64,000 nucleotides of DNA from Burkholderiales bacterium UBA1834 (GTDB lineage Bacteria; Pseudomonadota; Gammaproteobacteria; Burkholderiales; Burkholderiaceae_C), in contig DDJC01000107.1 in assembly GCA_002339015.1 (NCBI GenBank), positions 1 to 64,000 of the forward strand, in the 5' to 3' direction. Positions 15,591 to 24,476 of the stretch are shown piece by piece. Positions within the stretch are counted from its first letter, which is position 1. Each line of letters starts with the position of its first letter. Under the pieces are notes generated by a model, which worked only from the letters and a program-made list of their open reading frames with translations, did no database searches and was not told where the DNA came from. The position numbers and the translations under genes are program-made.

Positions 15591-17651
15591 ATGGGCAGCC
15601 AAGTTCACTCAGCTACACACGCATCAGGTCTCGACGACCGGTCAGCAACAGCTGGTGCTTACGTCTCCAGCGCCCATATCGCTGGGATTGATGGTCTGCG
15701 CGCGTTAGCAGTCCTGGCAGTGATCATTTACCATTTCGTGCCATCCGCTCTGCCCGGCGGCTTCACCGGCGTAGACATCTTTTTTGTGATCTCCGGATAC
15801 GTCGTGACAGGTAGCCTCGCGAGGTCCAGATCGACCAATTTGAGGAGCTTCCTCGCTGCCTTCTATGTCCGCCGCATCCTGCGCATCTTCCCTGCGCTGA
15901 TCGCTTGCCTCATCGTGGTCTCACTGGCCTATGCCTTGGTCGTCCCCGACTCTGCGCTCAGCAAGACCTCGGCCAAAACCGCGCTCGCAGCATTCGTCGG
16001 CTTGAGCAATTTTGCATTGATCCTCTTCGACGACGGCTACTTCTCGCCGAAAGTCGAATTCAACCTCTTCACGCACACTTGGTCCCTGGCCGTAGAAGAG
16101 CAGTTCTACGTATTGTTCCCCTTCCTGTTTTGGTTTGCCACGCGGCCTCATGTTGGCCCGCTGGTCAATAGGTTCGCCCGCTGGACAATCCCCGCGCTGA
16201 TCGCAGCATCTCTGACTATCGCCGCGCTATGGACTAGTGGGCACATGGACTGGTCCTACTACCTGCTGCCTAGTCGATTCTGGGAGTTGGGCGCCGGAGC
16301 ATTGCTCGCGCTGCTTCATCAGCGCGGCAAGCTACAGGTCAGCAGCCCAGCAGTTAAAGAGTTGTGCACCGTTGCCGGGATGGCATTGGTGGGCCTAGCC
16401 CTTTTCGCAACAGAGAGGACTCACTTCCCCTTCCCTTGGGCCATCGCTCCAGTGCTCGGAACCGTGTTGCTGATCAACGCACTCTCGGCGAAAAAACCCG
16501 GCGGCTCTTCGTCCGCATTGGCCTTGTGGCCAGCAGTTTACGTTGGACGCCTGTCCTACTCTCTATACCTCTGGCATTGGCCCATTATCGTACTGATGCG
16601 TTGGACCGTTGGTGCAGACAGTGCGGCAGAGATCTTCGTCGCCACGCTGGCCACCTTCATCATGGCCGCCTTGTCTTACCATTTCGTCGAAGGCCCTGTG
16701 CGTAACAGTTCAACCCTTAACGGCTGGGAGAAGAAACGCATGCTGATCAGCGGCACATCCACCGTGGTCTCCGCGCTGCTCTTCTGCGGAATGATTTTTG
16801 TTTGTCAACCCTATCTCAGCCTAAGCACAACGGCCGACAAAGCAGTCTGGTCGCCAGAGGCCAAGTACATGCGAGAGACACTGCCACCCGCGACACAGCC
16901 ATACCGTGCTCAGGTCTTCGTTTACGGCGATTCTCACGCATGGGCCTACGACAGGCTGCTGAAGCGGCTGGAGGCAGACGAAGGTGTCAAAATCCACACC
17001 TACACGCACTTCGGTTGCGGCATCGCCAACCTAATGCGACCAACCAATCCCGCATGTGCAGCAGCCCTGGAGAACGATCTCACCGATATCGGGAAACTTG
17101 CTCAGAAAGGAGACGTCCTGCTTCTCGCAAGTCTGCGGATGAATCGGTTGGGCGATCAGTGGGGGCCGCTCCCGCAGGCTCAAGTGATTAATAACCAAAA
17201 TAGCGCCCTTGCAGCGAAAGAGCGAGCCATAGCGCTTGAACAAGCAGATGCCCTGATCACCCGCATGCAGGCCAAGGGGCTGCGCATCATCATTGATGCA
17301 CCCAAGCCCGTCTTTGCCACTGCCCCATTTCGATGCTCCGATTGGTTCAACGCAAGAAATCCATCTTGCACAGCAGGCTTCACGGTTGATCGGACGTTCC
17401 TTGTGGGCTTCCGTCAACCGGTAATGCAGTCCATCGCAATCCTGTCAAAGCGTCACCCTGGACTGACAGTCTGGGACTCATTCCCGCTCCTCTGCCCGGC
17501 CACTGGAAACTGTAACGCTTTTGACGGCAACAAGCCTAAGTTCTTCGATGGCGACCATTTGAGTGGTTATGGCAACGATTTGCTCTATCCCGCCTTCCGA
17601 TCCTTGATCGCGCCTCTACTCCCAGCACCGGCCAGTGCTAAGCCAGCCTGA
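15591..17651 (+). CDS. OafA/YrhL-type acyltransferase with C-terminal SGNH domain
   Basis: 686 residues. Residues about 30-380 form the acyltransferase-3 membrane domain with about ten helices: GIDGLRALAVLAVIIYHF (catalytic His), GFTGVDIFFVISGYV, and HTWSLAVEEQFYVLFP. The C-terminal periplasmic SGNH domain begins with VFVYGDSHAWAYD (nucleophile Ser in GDSH) and ends FFDGDHLSGYGNDLL with the Asp-x-x-His dyad. Such proteins move acetyl groups across the inner membrane onto O-antigen or exopolysaccharide sugars. AGGGACGGAAG precedes the start. Its stop abuts that of the opposing secreted hydrolase within TGATCA. The acceptor is likely a polysaccharide made here, but that is inference. Confidence 0.9.
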   Translation: MGSQVHSATHASGLDDRSATAGAYVSSAHIAGIDGLRALAVLAVIIYHFVPSALPGGFTGVDIFFVISGYVVTGSLARSRSTNLRSFLAAFYVRRILRIFPALIACLIVVSLAYALVVPDSALSKTSAKTALAAFVGLSNFALILFDDGYFSPKVEFNLFTHTWSLAVEEQFYVLFPFLFWFATRPHVGPLVNRFARWTIPALIAASLTIAALWTSGHMDWSYYLLPSRFWELGAGALLALLHQRGKLQVSSPAVKELCTVAGMALVGLALFATERTHFPFPWAIAPVLGTVLLINALSAKKPGGSSSALALWPAVYVGRLSYSLYLWHWPIIVLMRWTVGADSAAEIFVATLATFIMAALSYHFVEGPVRNSSTLNGWEKKRMLISGTSTVVSALLFCGMIFVCQPYLSLSTTADKAVWSPEAKYMRETLPPATQPYRAQVFVYGDSHAWAYDRLLKRLEADEGVKIHTYTHFGCGIANLMRPTNPACAAALENDLTDIGKLAQKGDVLLLASLRMNRLGDQWGPLPQAQVINNQNSALAAKERAIALEQADALITRMQAKGLRIIIDAPKPVFATAPFRCSDWFNARNPSCTAGFTVDRTFLVGFRQPVMQSIAILSKRHPGLTVWDSFPLLCPATGNCNAFDGNKPKFFDGDHLSGYGNDLLYPAFRSLIAPLLPAPASAKPA

Positions 17652-19391
17652 TCAGAAGCCAGCACTTTCTAGCGCTATCCCATGTACTTCCGCCCGCACT
17701 TTCTGTGCAGCAGCGTTGAAGTGCACGAAGGTCCCACCGTTGTTTAGCAGCGCTGGAGAACTTTCCATGGCCGCAGGTTGAGCAGAGGCCTCCTTACGTA
17801 GGATGCCAAGCGCTGCGACATCTCCACCGTCGTGCACGAGCGGGTTTCCGGCAAGTGCCTTCAAGGCATCAAGACGGCCCGGCCTCAGATGGCGCGTGAA
17901 CCAAGCGTCGCTGTTTGGTGACGTGCTAGTCATGCCCAGAAAAACATGGATTCCAGCAGAGGAGAAGTAACGCGCAACCCCTTGCATTGCTGCTGAATAT
18001 TGGACGCGAGTCGTCTGCACGCTAACATCCGTTTGCCCAATCGAAACCAAAACCGCCTTGCGGTCGTAACCTGGCCGCGTGAGAACAGTTTCACGCTGAA
18101 CTGCGAGCAACCTGTTGGGGTCAAAGAGCACATCCCCGGGGCCGTAGACCGCCCCATCCACATCTTGCGCACGTGCAGGCCCCATGTCCTTGAGTTCTAT
18201 CAGACCGGAATCACCTGGTCCGCGGCTAGGATCTTGCTGCAACTGGAACAGTCCTCGTGCTTTCCCCAGCGGAGCGACGGCTTTATACACGTGCCCATCG
18301 ACTGCCAAGATGTAGGAACCGGGTACCACCAGCATAGATGGCCTGTAGGTGCGCAACCGACCCACCCAAACGTCAGCAAGGCTTGTCGTGCCGACGCTAA
18401 AGTTCAGAACATCCAGCCACTTCCTCCTACTGCCTAAGAGAGCAGCGAGATGAGGCCAGGGTGAGTTGAAGCTGAATCCACCAGTGGCGTTGAGTCCGTC
18501 AGTCAACGGCGCCCCATCACCCGAGTTGACTGCATAGTGGAGGCCGATGCCGCCACCTGGTCCTCCCTCATTCGATTGGGCTGGCCCGATAGCGAGAAGG
18601 ATGCGCTCCTTGGGTGGCTCGAATAACGCGACGGGCACCACCTGCGCCGGCGTAGCTATAAGTTTTTGCACGATGCTGCCCAGCCGAACTGGTAACCGGC
18701 CAGTGCCCTTATAGAGGTGAAAGGCCGTGAACCGACCTGCCATCGTGCCCGACGTCGTTCCACCAGCGCCGCCTATCCGGAGCGCCCCCTGTGTCTTACC
18801 AACGAAGGCATCTGGTGTGCCTGGTGTATTGTTCGAAATAAATGCGTTCGACAGTTCCCCCTCCCGATACAGATAGGTGGATCCTGTCTCTGGATCAAAG
18901 GCTATCGTGAGCCGCACTTGCTCACCAGAAGGAGTGAACTTCAAACGAGATATCGGAGTACGCCGCCGATCCTCGCCCGCCACGCGCGGCACAACTTGCA
19001 GAAAGCCCGTAGGTGTGAGTTCTACTGCAAAACCAGTAGAACTCTGAGCATATGACAGGGACATGAGAGTCCTCGGCCCAGGGCCTACAGCCCAGGTGCC
19101 GACCAAGTGACAAATAAGCCACTCGGTTGACGGACTCCATGTGAACAACCCTACCGGCAAGGTCAACCCGCTTGCTATGCCCTCGGCGGTTGTCATAGCC
19201 CCGGGGGTATTGAATGCAACGGAGTTCGCAGCATCAGGCACCAATAGCCTCCCTGACTCCGTGAGGTCAACTGCCCTAGAACCTTGAACAACCGTGGCAA
19301 CGTAGGCGAACGCGTTGCCTGCAGCGTAGGCGTCGGAGAGCACGCACATTACTCCAAGGGCGATCATGGAGCCGACCGATCTCAGTCTCAT
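17652..19391 (-). CDS. Secreted SGNH-hydrolase-like protein with lectin-like N-terminal region
   Basis: 579 residues with a Sec signal (1-23, ending DAYA). The first 240 residues look like a LamG/concanavalin-like beta-sandwich (FTPSGEQVRLTIAFDPETGSTYLYREGEL, GRFTAFHLYKGTG). From about residue 265, ILLAIGPAQSNEGGPGG resembles the QSN serine block of sialate-acetylesterase-type SGNH enzymes (candidate Ser273), NFSVGTTSLADVW is a plausible Gly block, and GGTFVHFNAAAQ near the C-terminus may supply the catalytic His, though the usual preceding Asp is absent. A carbohydrate O-deacetylase or sugar-binding role is plausible beside an O-acetyltransferase. Family assignment is tentative. Confidence 0.55.
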   Translation of the reverse strand: MRLRSVGSMIALGVMCVLSDAYAAGNAFAYVATVVQGSRAVDLTESGRLLVPDAANSVAFNTPGAMTTAEGIASGLTLPVGLFTWSPSTEWLICHLVGTWAVGPGPRTLMSLSYAQSSTGFAVELTPTGFLQVVPRVAGEDRRRTPISRLKFTPSGEQVRLTIAFDPETGSTYLYREGELSNAFISNNTPGTPDAFVGKTQGALRIGGAGGTTSGTMAGRFTAFHLYKGTGRLPVRLGSIVQKLIATPAQVVPVALFEPPKERILLAIGPAQSNEGGPGGGIGLHYAVNSGDGAPLTDGLNATGGFSFNSPWPHLAALLGSRRKWLDVLNFSVGTTSLADVWVGRLRTYRPSMLVVPGSYILAVDGHVYKAVAPLGKARGLFQLQQDPSRGPGDSGLIELKDMGPARAQDVDGAVYGPGDVLFDPNRLLAVQRETVLTRPGYDRKAVLVSIGQTDVSVQTTRVQYSAAMQGVARYFSSAGIHVFLGMTSTSPNSDAWFTRHLRPGRLDALKALAGNPLVHDGGDVAALGILRKEASAQPAAMESSPALLNNGGTFVHFNAAAQKVRAEVHGIALESAGF

Positions 19392-19446
19392 GCAACTTCC
19401 TCACCAGATTGTAGAAGTAGAAGCCTACAGCATCGCCATACGCAGA

Positions 19447-19463
19447 GGCGTCACAGAGACGCC
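19447..19463 (-). terminator. Hairpin downstream of cluster 1
   Basis: GGCGTC and GACGCC form a six-base stem around ACAGA, about 115 bases past the stop of the last cluster 1 gene on the minus strand. No T-run follows, so it is at best a weak terminator. The rest of 19392-19577 shows nothing else. Confidence 0.35.
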
Positions 19464-19577
19464 CTGAATTTCACGGCGTAAGATGCCCAATCACGGCGTT
19501 GGCTAAAGCATGAGTTCTGAGCGAAGGCGAACTGTCCCGGCTTCGGAAGCACCAGTCCTTAGGTTGCGCAATCTGGG

Positions 19578-20372
19578 CTAAATCCGCCGGGACGAGAACA
19601 GGCTCCACACGATCTTGCCGAATTCGGGCAGCGTGCGGTAGAAAGCCAGGAACGGGCTGGAATACCAGGGCAGGAACTTGAACGCGTACTTCGCCCATAC
19701 GAACTGGAACGCCCTCACCAGGCGCATGCGCCGGGAGCTGGAAAACTGGGCCCGGAAGGTGCGATAGTTCAGACACGGGGTATTGACGAAAGCCACCGGC
19801 CCGCGGCGCGCGGCCTCCAGGAACAGCTGGATGTCGTAGAGATCCTTAGTGCCCTTGACGAAATCCGTACGCAGCACCACGCAGCCCTGCTTCAGCGGAT
19901 AGACCGGCAGCAGGAAGATACCGTAGAGCACGAGGGCCGACGACAGCAGGCCGCTGTTGCGCAGCAAGGGGATGCCTGCCGACTTGTAGATGGTGCTGCT
20001 TTCGTCCATGTAGGCCACAGGACCGAATGCGAGCAGGGCCTCGGGGTGCCGCTCCAGTTCGGTCACCCGCTTTTGCAGCGAGCCTTCTGGAATCGTGTCA
20101 TCGTGGTCGAGGATCAGGATGTACTTGCCCTTGGCAAGCTTGATACCCTGCTCGTATGAATCCTCGATGCCGCCGTTCTTCTGCTTGAAGAAGGCGTTGA
20201 TCCTCGGATCGTTGAGGGCGCGGATGTAATCCGGCGTGCCGTCGCGGGACGCATCGTCCACGACCACCCATTCGAAATCCATGTCCAGGCCGAGAACGGA
20301 TTGCTTCGTCTCCTCGATGAACTTCATCGAGTTGTACGTGGCGGTCACTATGCTGATCAAAGGCCGTTTCAT
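19578..20372 (-). CDS. Family 2 glycosyltransferase
   Basis: 264 residues from ATG 20372 (a TTG two codons earlier is unlikely). RPLISIVTATYNSMKFIEET opens the GT-A nucleotide-sugar fold, with EWVVVDDASRDGT and YILILDHDDTIPEG holding the DxD-like acidic residues. The C-terminal part is basic (SSSRRMRLVRAFQ, FSSRRI), fitting membrane association. It adds a sugar to a growing lipid-linked exopolysaccharide unit on the cytoplasmic face; donor and linkage cannot be told. It is the last gene of the 16-gene cluster 1, 29 bases after the preceding gene. Confidence 0.88.
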   Translation of the reverse strand: MKRPLISIVTATYNSMKFIEETKQSVLGLDMDFEWVVVDDASRDGTPDYIRALNDPRINAFFKQKNGGIEDSYEQGIKLAKGKYILILDHDDTIPEGSLQKRVTELERHPEALLAFGPVAYMDESSTIYKSAGIPLLRNSGLLSSALVLYGIFLLPVYPLKQGCVVLRTDFVKGTKDLYDIQLFLEAARRGPVAFVNTPCLNYRTFRAQFSSSRRMRLVRAFQFVWAKYAFKFLPWYSSPFLAFYRTLPEFGKIVWSLFSSRRI

Positions 20373-20401
20373 TGACAATCAACTCCGATTAAACCGGCAC
20401 T

Positions 20402-21550
20402 TCAAGCGACGTCCGTCCCATTCTGGATCAGACCTCGCTGCTTCAAGGGAAGGAACTGCTCGATCAAGGCTTCGTACTGACGCAGGATCTTTTCCCAGGT
20501 GAACTCCCGACGGAACCGGTGCTCTGCAGCCTTCTTCAAGCCGGCCAACTGGGTCGAGTCGCTCAGCACCGACGTCACCAGCGCGTCGAACTCGTCGGCC
20601 CCCTGGAAATACCGGGCCCCCTCTCCGGCCACCCACCGGTTGAACCGGTTGTCATGCGCCAGCACGGCGTTGCCTGCGCCCAGCGCCTCCACCAGGGAAG
20701 GGTTTGTGCCACCAACCTGATGCCCGTGGACATAGGCGGCGCAGTGGTACCGCAGGGATTGCACGATCCGCTTGTCGTAGATTGCCCCCAGAAATTTCAC
20801 CTCCTGGCTTGCAGCGGCCAGCACTTTGGCATGGAAAGGATTGGCCTTGTCGTACTGCCCCAGAATGACCAGCGGCAAGCCCCTGGCTCGCCGAGAGAAG
20901 CCTGAGACGACCTCCAGGATCGAGTTCTCGGGCTCAGGCCGCGCGATGAGTGTTAGATAGCGGCCAGGCTCCAGGCCAAGGGCGCGGACGGGATCTTCGG
21001 GGGCGTCCACGATGGGCTCTGCCCCGTAGGCAATGGTGGTGATTTTGTCCGCGCGCACCCGCGTGCAGAGGTGATTCTTGATCTCTGGGTGATCGGCCAC
21101 CAGGTGGTTCCCGATCCAGCAACCGGCCCAATCGTTCAGCCAGAACCAAGCTTTCGCCGCAGGGCCCCACTTGGCGCGAGACCATTCGATGCCATCCATG
21201 TTGATGACGTTCGGGATGCCCGCTGCCCGCAGCCGGGCACAGAACAAGGCCGTGTTGTAGCCCAGGGTCAGGCAAAGGTCCTGGTGCATGGCGGCATGCC
21301 GGATGGCCTTCCAGTCAAAGATGATGGAGGTGGCCACGCCCCGGTCCGGCACCGGGATCCGCACGCGCTCGACCCCTTCCCAGACGTCCTCCACGATCGG
21401 GCCTTCGCCGTCATCCTGGCAATAGACGACAACCCGCCATCCCTTCCTCACCAGGTAGAGGGCGAGGTATTCGGCGAATGTCTCGAATCCACCATGCGCG
21501 GCGGGCAAGCCGCGGATACCCAAGATCCTTATTGTTTTAAGCTCGCTCAT
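20402..21550 (-). CDS. Glycosyltransferase with N-terminal DUF1972 (rhamnosyltransferase-like)
   Basis: 382 residues. TIRILGIRGLPAAHGGFETFAEYLALYLV is the DUF1972 signature, found in capsule rhamnosyltransferases such as the Cps2T/WchF type, and the C-terminal half (KFLGAIYDKRIVQSLRYHCAAYVHGHQVGGTNPSLVEAL) is a GT4 donor-binding domain. It probably transfers rhamnose, in keeping with rfbBDAC in this window, but the sugar is inference. The start at 21550 has GGAGGT six bases upstream and overlaps the gmhB stop by ATGA, so translation is coupled. A longer frame to 21700 would lie inside gmhB. Confidence 0.87.
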   Translation of the reverse strand: MSELKTIRILGIRGLPAAHGGFETFAEYLALYLVRKGWRVVVYCQDDGEGPIVEDVWEGVERVRIPVPDRGVATSIIFDWKAIRHAAMHQDLCLTLGYNTALFCARLRAAGIPNVINMDGIEWSRAKWGPAAKAWFWLNDWAGCWIGNHLVADHPEIKNHLCTRVRADKITTIAYGAEPIVDAPEDPVRALGLEPGRYLTLIARPEPENSILEVVSGFSRRARGLPLVILGQYDKANPFHAKVLAAASQEVKFLGAIYDKRIVQSLRYHCAAYVHGHQVGGTNPSLVEALGAGNAVLAHDNRFNRWVAGEGARYFQGADEFDALVTSVLSDSTQLAGLKKAAEHRFRREFTWEKILRQYEALIEQFLPLKQRGLIQNGTDVA

Positions 21551-22116
21551 CCTGTTACCTCCAATCGGCCATCCGTGCTCAGAAGGGCCGACGCAAATTC
21601 TGATAATGAATTGAATACGACGACCTGCGCGGAGGTCCGGGCATCCAGGTCCGCCAGCGTCTTGCGGCCATTGCCCGTCAGGACCAGCACAGCCCTGCAA
21701 CCGGCTTTGATGGCCGCCTGTATGTCTCGGAGCGAATCACCGATGAAAAAGGCCTGGGAAGGCTCGACGTGAAATGCCTTGCAGGCGTCGAGCAGCATGC
21801 CGGGCTCGGGCTTTCTGCAGCTGCACCGATCGTCAGGGTGATGAGGGCAGAAGAAGATGCGGGCGATGTGCCCCCCCTTGGCCGCCACCTGGCTCAACAT
21901 CTTCTGATGGATCGCGTCCAGGATGTCCTGCGAGAAGACTTTCTTGGCCACGCCCGCCTGATTGGTGGCTACCGCGATCGAATAGCCTGCGCCGCTAAGT
22001 TCGGCGATGGCTTCGAGCGAACCATGCAGGGGTCCCCACTCCTCCGGCGAACGGATGTAGTTGACGCTGTCCTCATTGATGACGCCATCACGGTCAAGAA
22101 TGATCAAGGGCTTCAT
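21547..22116 (-). CDS. gmhB: D-glycero-D-manno-heptose 1,7-bisphosphate 7-phosphatase
   Basis: 189 residues, HAD-IIIA fold. PLIILDRDGVINED holds the two catalytic Asp residues (DxD), AVATNQAGVAK is motif II, and FIGDSLRDIQAAIKAG is motif IV. The zinc-binding block FFCPHHPDDRCSCRKPEPGM identifies GmhB. It removes the C7 phosphate from heptose 1,7-bisphosphate before nucleotide activation. Start ATG 22116 or GTG 22119, directly after the hddC stop. The neighbours gmhA, hddA and hddC complete the pathway. Confidence 0.92.
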   Translation of the reverse strand: MKPLIILDRDGVINEDSVNYIRSPEEWGPLHGSLEAIAELSGAGYSIAVATNQAGVAKKVFSQDILDAIHQKMLSQVAAKGGHIARIFFCPHHPDDRCSCRKPEPGMLLDACKAFHVEPSQAFFIGDSLRDIQAAIKAGCRAVLVLTGNGRKTLADLDARTSAQVVVFNSLSEFASALLSTDGRLEVTG

Positions 22117-22119
22117 CAC

Positions 22120-22839
22120 TCAACCAGCACTTCCGTGGGCAAAGTCCGACTGGGCCCGGGCGTAGTCCTCGGGAACGCCAATGTCGATGAAATAACCATC
22201 GGCCACATAGGCAGCAGGCTGGAGCTGTGCGAGCTTCAGGGCCACATAGTCGCTTTCGAACGAAAACTTTTTCGCACCAGGATCGATCGACGCGAAGAGA
22301 TCGGACGACATGTAATAGACGCCACCGTTGATGAAGCCAGGCCCCGAAGCGCCCTTCTCACTGAAGCTGCTCAGGAACCCGTCGGAGACCTTGCAGCTGC
22401 CGTAGCGGCTCACATCGTTGACTGCACGCACCACGATGCTCAGCCGAGCTTGTTTCTCGCGCGCATCGAAGACAAAGGCACCGTAATCGAGGCCCAAGAA
22501 AGTATCGCCGTTGAGCACCAGGAGATCAGCGGACTCGCACAAGCCCACGGCATAGGCCATCGCGCCGCCCGTGCCCAGAGGCTCGGACTCGTGCGCATAC
22601 ACGATCGACATCCCGGCGTAATCCGAGCCGAAAAAATCCACGATCTTGTCGGCCATGTGGCCGACGGACAAGATGATGCGCCGTGCGCCCTGCCCGGCCA
22701 GTCGATCCAGCACGTGCTGCAGGAAGGGGCGCCCGGCCACAGGGGCCAAGGGCTTGGGAACATCCGACACCACGGACTTCAGGCGCGTGCCCAGGCCACC
22801 GGCCAGGATGAGCACATCGCAATCGATCACAGACTTCAT
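22120..22839 (-). CDS. hddC: D-glycero-alpha-D-manno-heptose 1-phosphate guanylyltransferase
   Basis: 239 residues. CDVLILAGGLGTRLKSVVSDVPKPLAPVAGRPFLQ is the nucleotide-sugar pyrophosphorylase signature and LLVLNGDTFLGLD the metal site. The length and GFINGGVYYMSSDLF fit HddC-like enzymes that make GDP-heptose. Assignment to heptose rather than another sugar rests on its place between gmhA and gmhB. The ATG at 22839 overlaps the gmhA stop by one base. GDP-D-glycero-alpha-D-manno-heptose feeds capsule, exopolysaccharide or S-layer glycans, not the ADP-heptose LPS core route. Confidence 0.88.
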   Translation of the reverse strand: MKSVIDCDVLILAGGLGTRLKSVVSDVPKPLAPVAGRPFLQHVLDRLAGQGARRIILSVGHMADKIVDFFGSDYAGMSIVYAHESEPLGTGGAMAYAVGLCESADLLVLNGDTFLGLDYGAFVFDAREKQARLSIVVRAVNDVSRYGSCKVSDGFLSSFSEKGASGPGFINGGVYYMSSDLFASIDPGAKKFSFESDYVALKLAQLQPAAYVADGYFIDIGVPEDYARAQSDFAHGSAG

Positions 22840-23435
22840 CAAGCTGCCTTCGGGAAAATGATGTGCTCCACCAAGCCGCAGATGATGTGCCCCACAGTGA
22901 TGTGGGACTCCTGGATGCGGGGGGTCTCCCTGGACGGCATCCTAAGGCACTCATCAGCCAGATCTAGCATCTTGCCGCCGGTTTCACCGGTCATGCCGAC
23001 GGTGTACACGCCCATGGCCTTAGCCTGCTTCAGCGCCAACAGGATGTTGGGAGAATTGCCGGAGGTCGACAAGCCGATGAAAACATCGCCCGGTTGGGCG
23101 CAGGCCTGGATCTGCCTCTCGAAGAGCTTTTCGTATCCATAGTCGTTGCCGATGGCCGTAAGCACCGATGTATCCACGGTCAGCGCGAAGGAAGCCAGGC
23201 CGGGGCGGTCGTAGTTGAAACGACTGACGAACTCTCCCGCCAGATGCTGCGCGTCTGCCGCACTGCCGCCATTGCCGGCGAACAGAACCTTCTTGCCCGA
23301 CTGACAGGCCAAGGCGCACCGCTGAGCCACGGCACGAACCTTCCGGAGCAAGGCCTGATCGGTGTACAGCTTCTGCTTTACCTCGATGGATTCGCGGAGC
23401 CACTGCTCCGTCATGCGGTCGAGTTCATTTTCCAT
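22839..23435 (-). CDS. gmhA: Sedoheptulose 7-phosphate isomerase
   Basis: 198 residues, SIS-domain fold. KKVLFAGNGGSAADAQHLAGEFVSRF and VFIGLSTSGNSPNILLALKQA are the paired sugar-phosphate loops of GmhA, and HITVGHIICGLVEHIIF closes the active site. It isomerises sedoheptulose 7-phosphate to D-manno-heptose 7-phosphate. Its start lies 25 bases inside hddA, implying translational coupling. A DiaA-type paralogue is the main alternative, but the heptose gene context argues for GmhA. Confidence 0.92.
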   Translation of the reverse strand: MENELDRMTEQWLRESIEVKQKLYTDQALLRKVRAVAQRCALACQSGKKVLFAGNGGSAADAQHLAGEFVSRFNYDRPGLASFALTVDTSVLTAIGNDYGYEKLFERQIQACAQPGDVFIGLSTSGNSPNILLALKQAKAMGVYTVGMTGETGGKMLDLADECLRMPSRETPRIQESHITVGHIICGLVEHIIFPKAA

Positions 23436-24454
23436 GATTGGGCTCCTGCGTGAGTAAAGTGAAAGTTCATGATTTCGCCAGGGTGTCGCTTCAGTTCACG
23501 CAGCACATCCATGCGGCGCTGTGGCGGCACGAAGAACATCATGAACCCGCCGCCTCCCGCACCCGAGATCTTGCCTGCCGTGGCCCCTGCCGACAGCGCG
23601 CTGTCATAGACAGCATCAATCTGCGGGTTCGACACGCCTTGCGCCAAGTTCTTCTTGGAAGCCCAGGAGCGGCCCAAAACCTTGGCATACCCCTCCAGAT
23701 CTCCCTTCAGAACGGCCTCCTTCATCGCGACAGCATCCTGCTTCAGGGCGTGCATGGCCTCGACGGACTTGACCTGGCCACTTCGCGTGTTATCGATCTG
23801 CTGCTGAATGATGCTGGCCGACTCCCGAGACTGCCCTGTGTAGTAAAGAACCGTTGATGCCTCCAGTTCGTTGAGCAGCCACTCCTTGACCCGCAACGGG
23901 TTCACCAGCACCTTGTCATTGAGGCCGAACTCAATGAAATTGAAGCCGCCGAACGACGCCGCGTACTGGTCCTGCTTACCGCCAGCCAAGCCCAGATCCA
24001 GACGCTCGATCTCGTATGCCAGGCGAGCAACCTCGTACTCGGTCAGCCCCAGATTGAGCCACTCGGAAAAGGCCTGCACGATGCAGACGACCATCGTCGA
24101 GGAGGTTCCCAGCCCGGAGCCTGCGGGGGCATCCGCGAAAGTGGTGAGCGTGAGGGACAACGGCCGGCCACCGTTGAACTGCCGAACGATTCGGCTGTAG
24201 ATCCCCTTGTGCAAACGCAGGGGATCGCAGTCCTCCAAGACCGTGGCCGCCTTGAGCTCGACAAACTCTTCACGGTCTGCCGCCACGAACTTGACCTTGC
24301 CATCGAAGCGCGGCTCGATGATCGCCTGAGCATACAGATCGATCGTAGCGTTCAATACATAGCCACCATGCTCGTCGCTGTAAGGGCTGACGTCGGTCCC
24401 CCCTCCTGCCAAGCCCAATCGAAGCGGGGCCCGGGCCCTGATGATGTCAGTCAT
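23411..24454 (-). CDS. hddA: D-glycero-alpha-D-manno-heptose 7-phosphate kinase
   Basis: 347 residues, GHMP kinase family. IIRARAPLRLGLAGGGTDVSPY is the N-terminal substrate motif, PAGSGLGTSSTMVV the ATP-binding GLGSS-type loop, and GKISGAGGGGFMMFFV motif 3. HddA phosphorylates C1 of heptose 7-phosphate, giving the alpha-1,7-bisphosphate that leads to GDP-heptose. Start ATG 24454 is preceded by AGGTGA at good spacing; the longer frame to 24532 is unsupported. It follows a GT4 gene by 22 bases. Confidence 0.91.
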   Translation of the reverse strand: MTDIIRARAPLRLGLAGGGTDVSPYSDEHGGYVLNATIDLYAQAIIEPRFDGKVKFVAADREEFVELKAATVLEDCDPLRLHKGIYSRIVRQFNGGRPLSLTLTTFADAPAGSGLGTSSTMVVCIVQAFSEWLNLGLTEYEVARLAYEIERLDLGLAGGKQDQYAASFGGFNFIEFGLNDKVLVNPLRVKEWLLNELEASTVLYYTGQSRESASIIQQQIDNTRSGQVKSVEAMHALKQDAVAMKEAVLKGDLEGYAKVLGRSWASKKNLAQGVSNPQIDAVYDSALSAGATAGKISGAGGGGFMMFFVPPQRRMDVLRELKRHPGEIMNFHFTHAGAQSWKMNSTA

Positions 24455-24476
24455 GCGGTCACCTGATATTGAAGAA

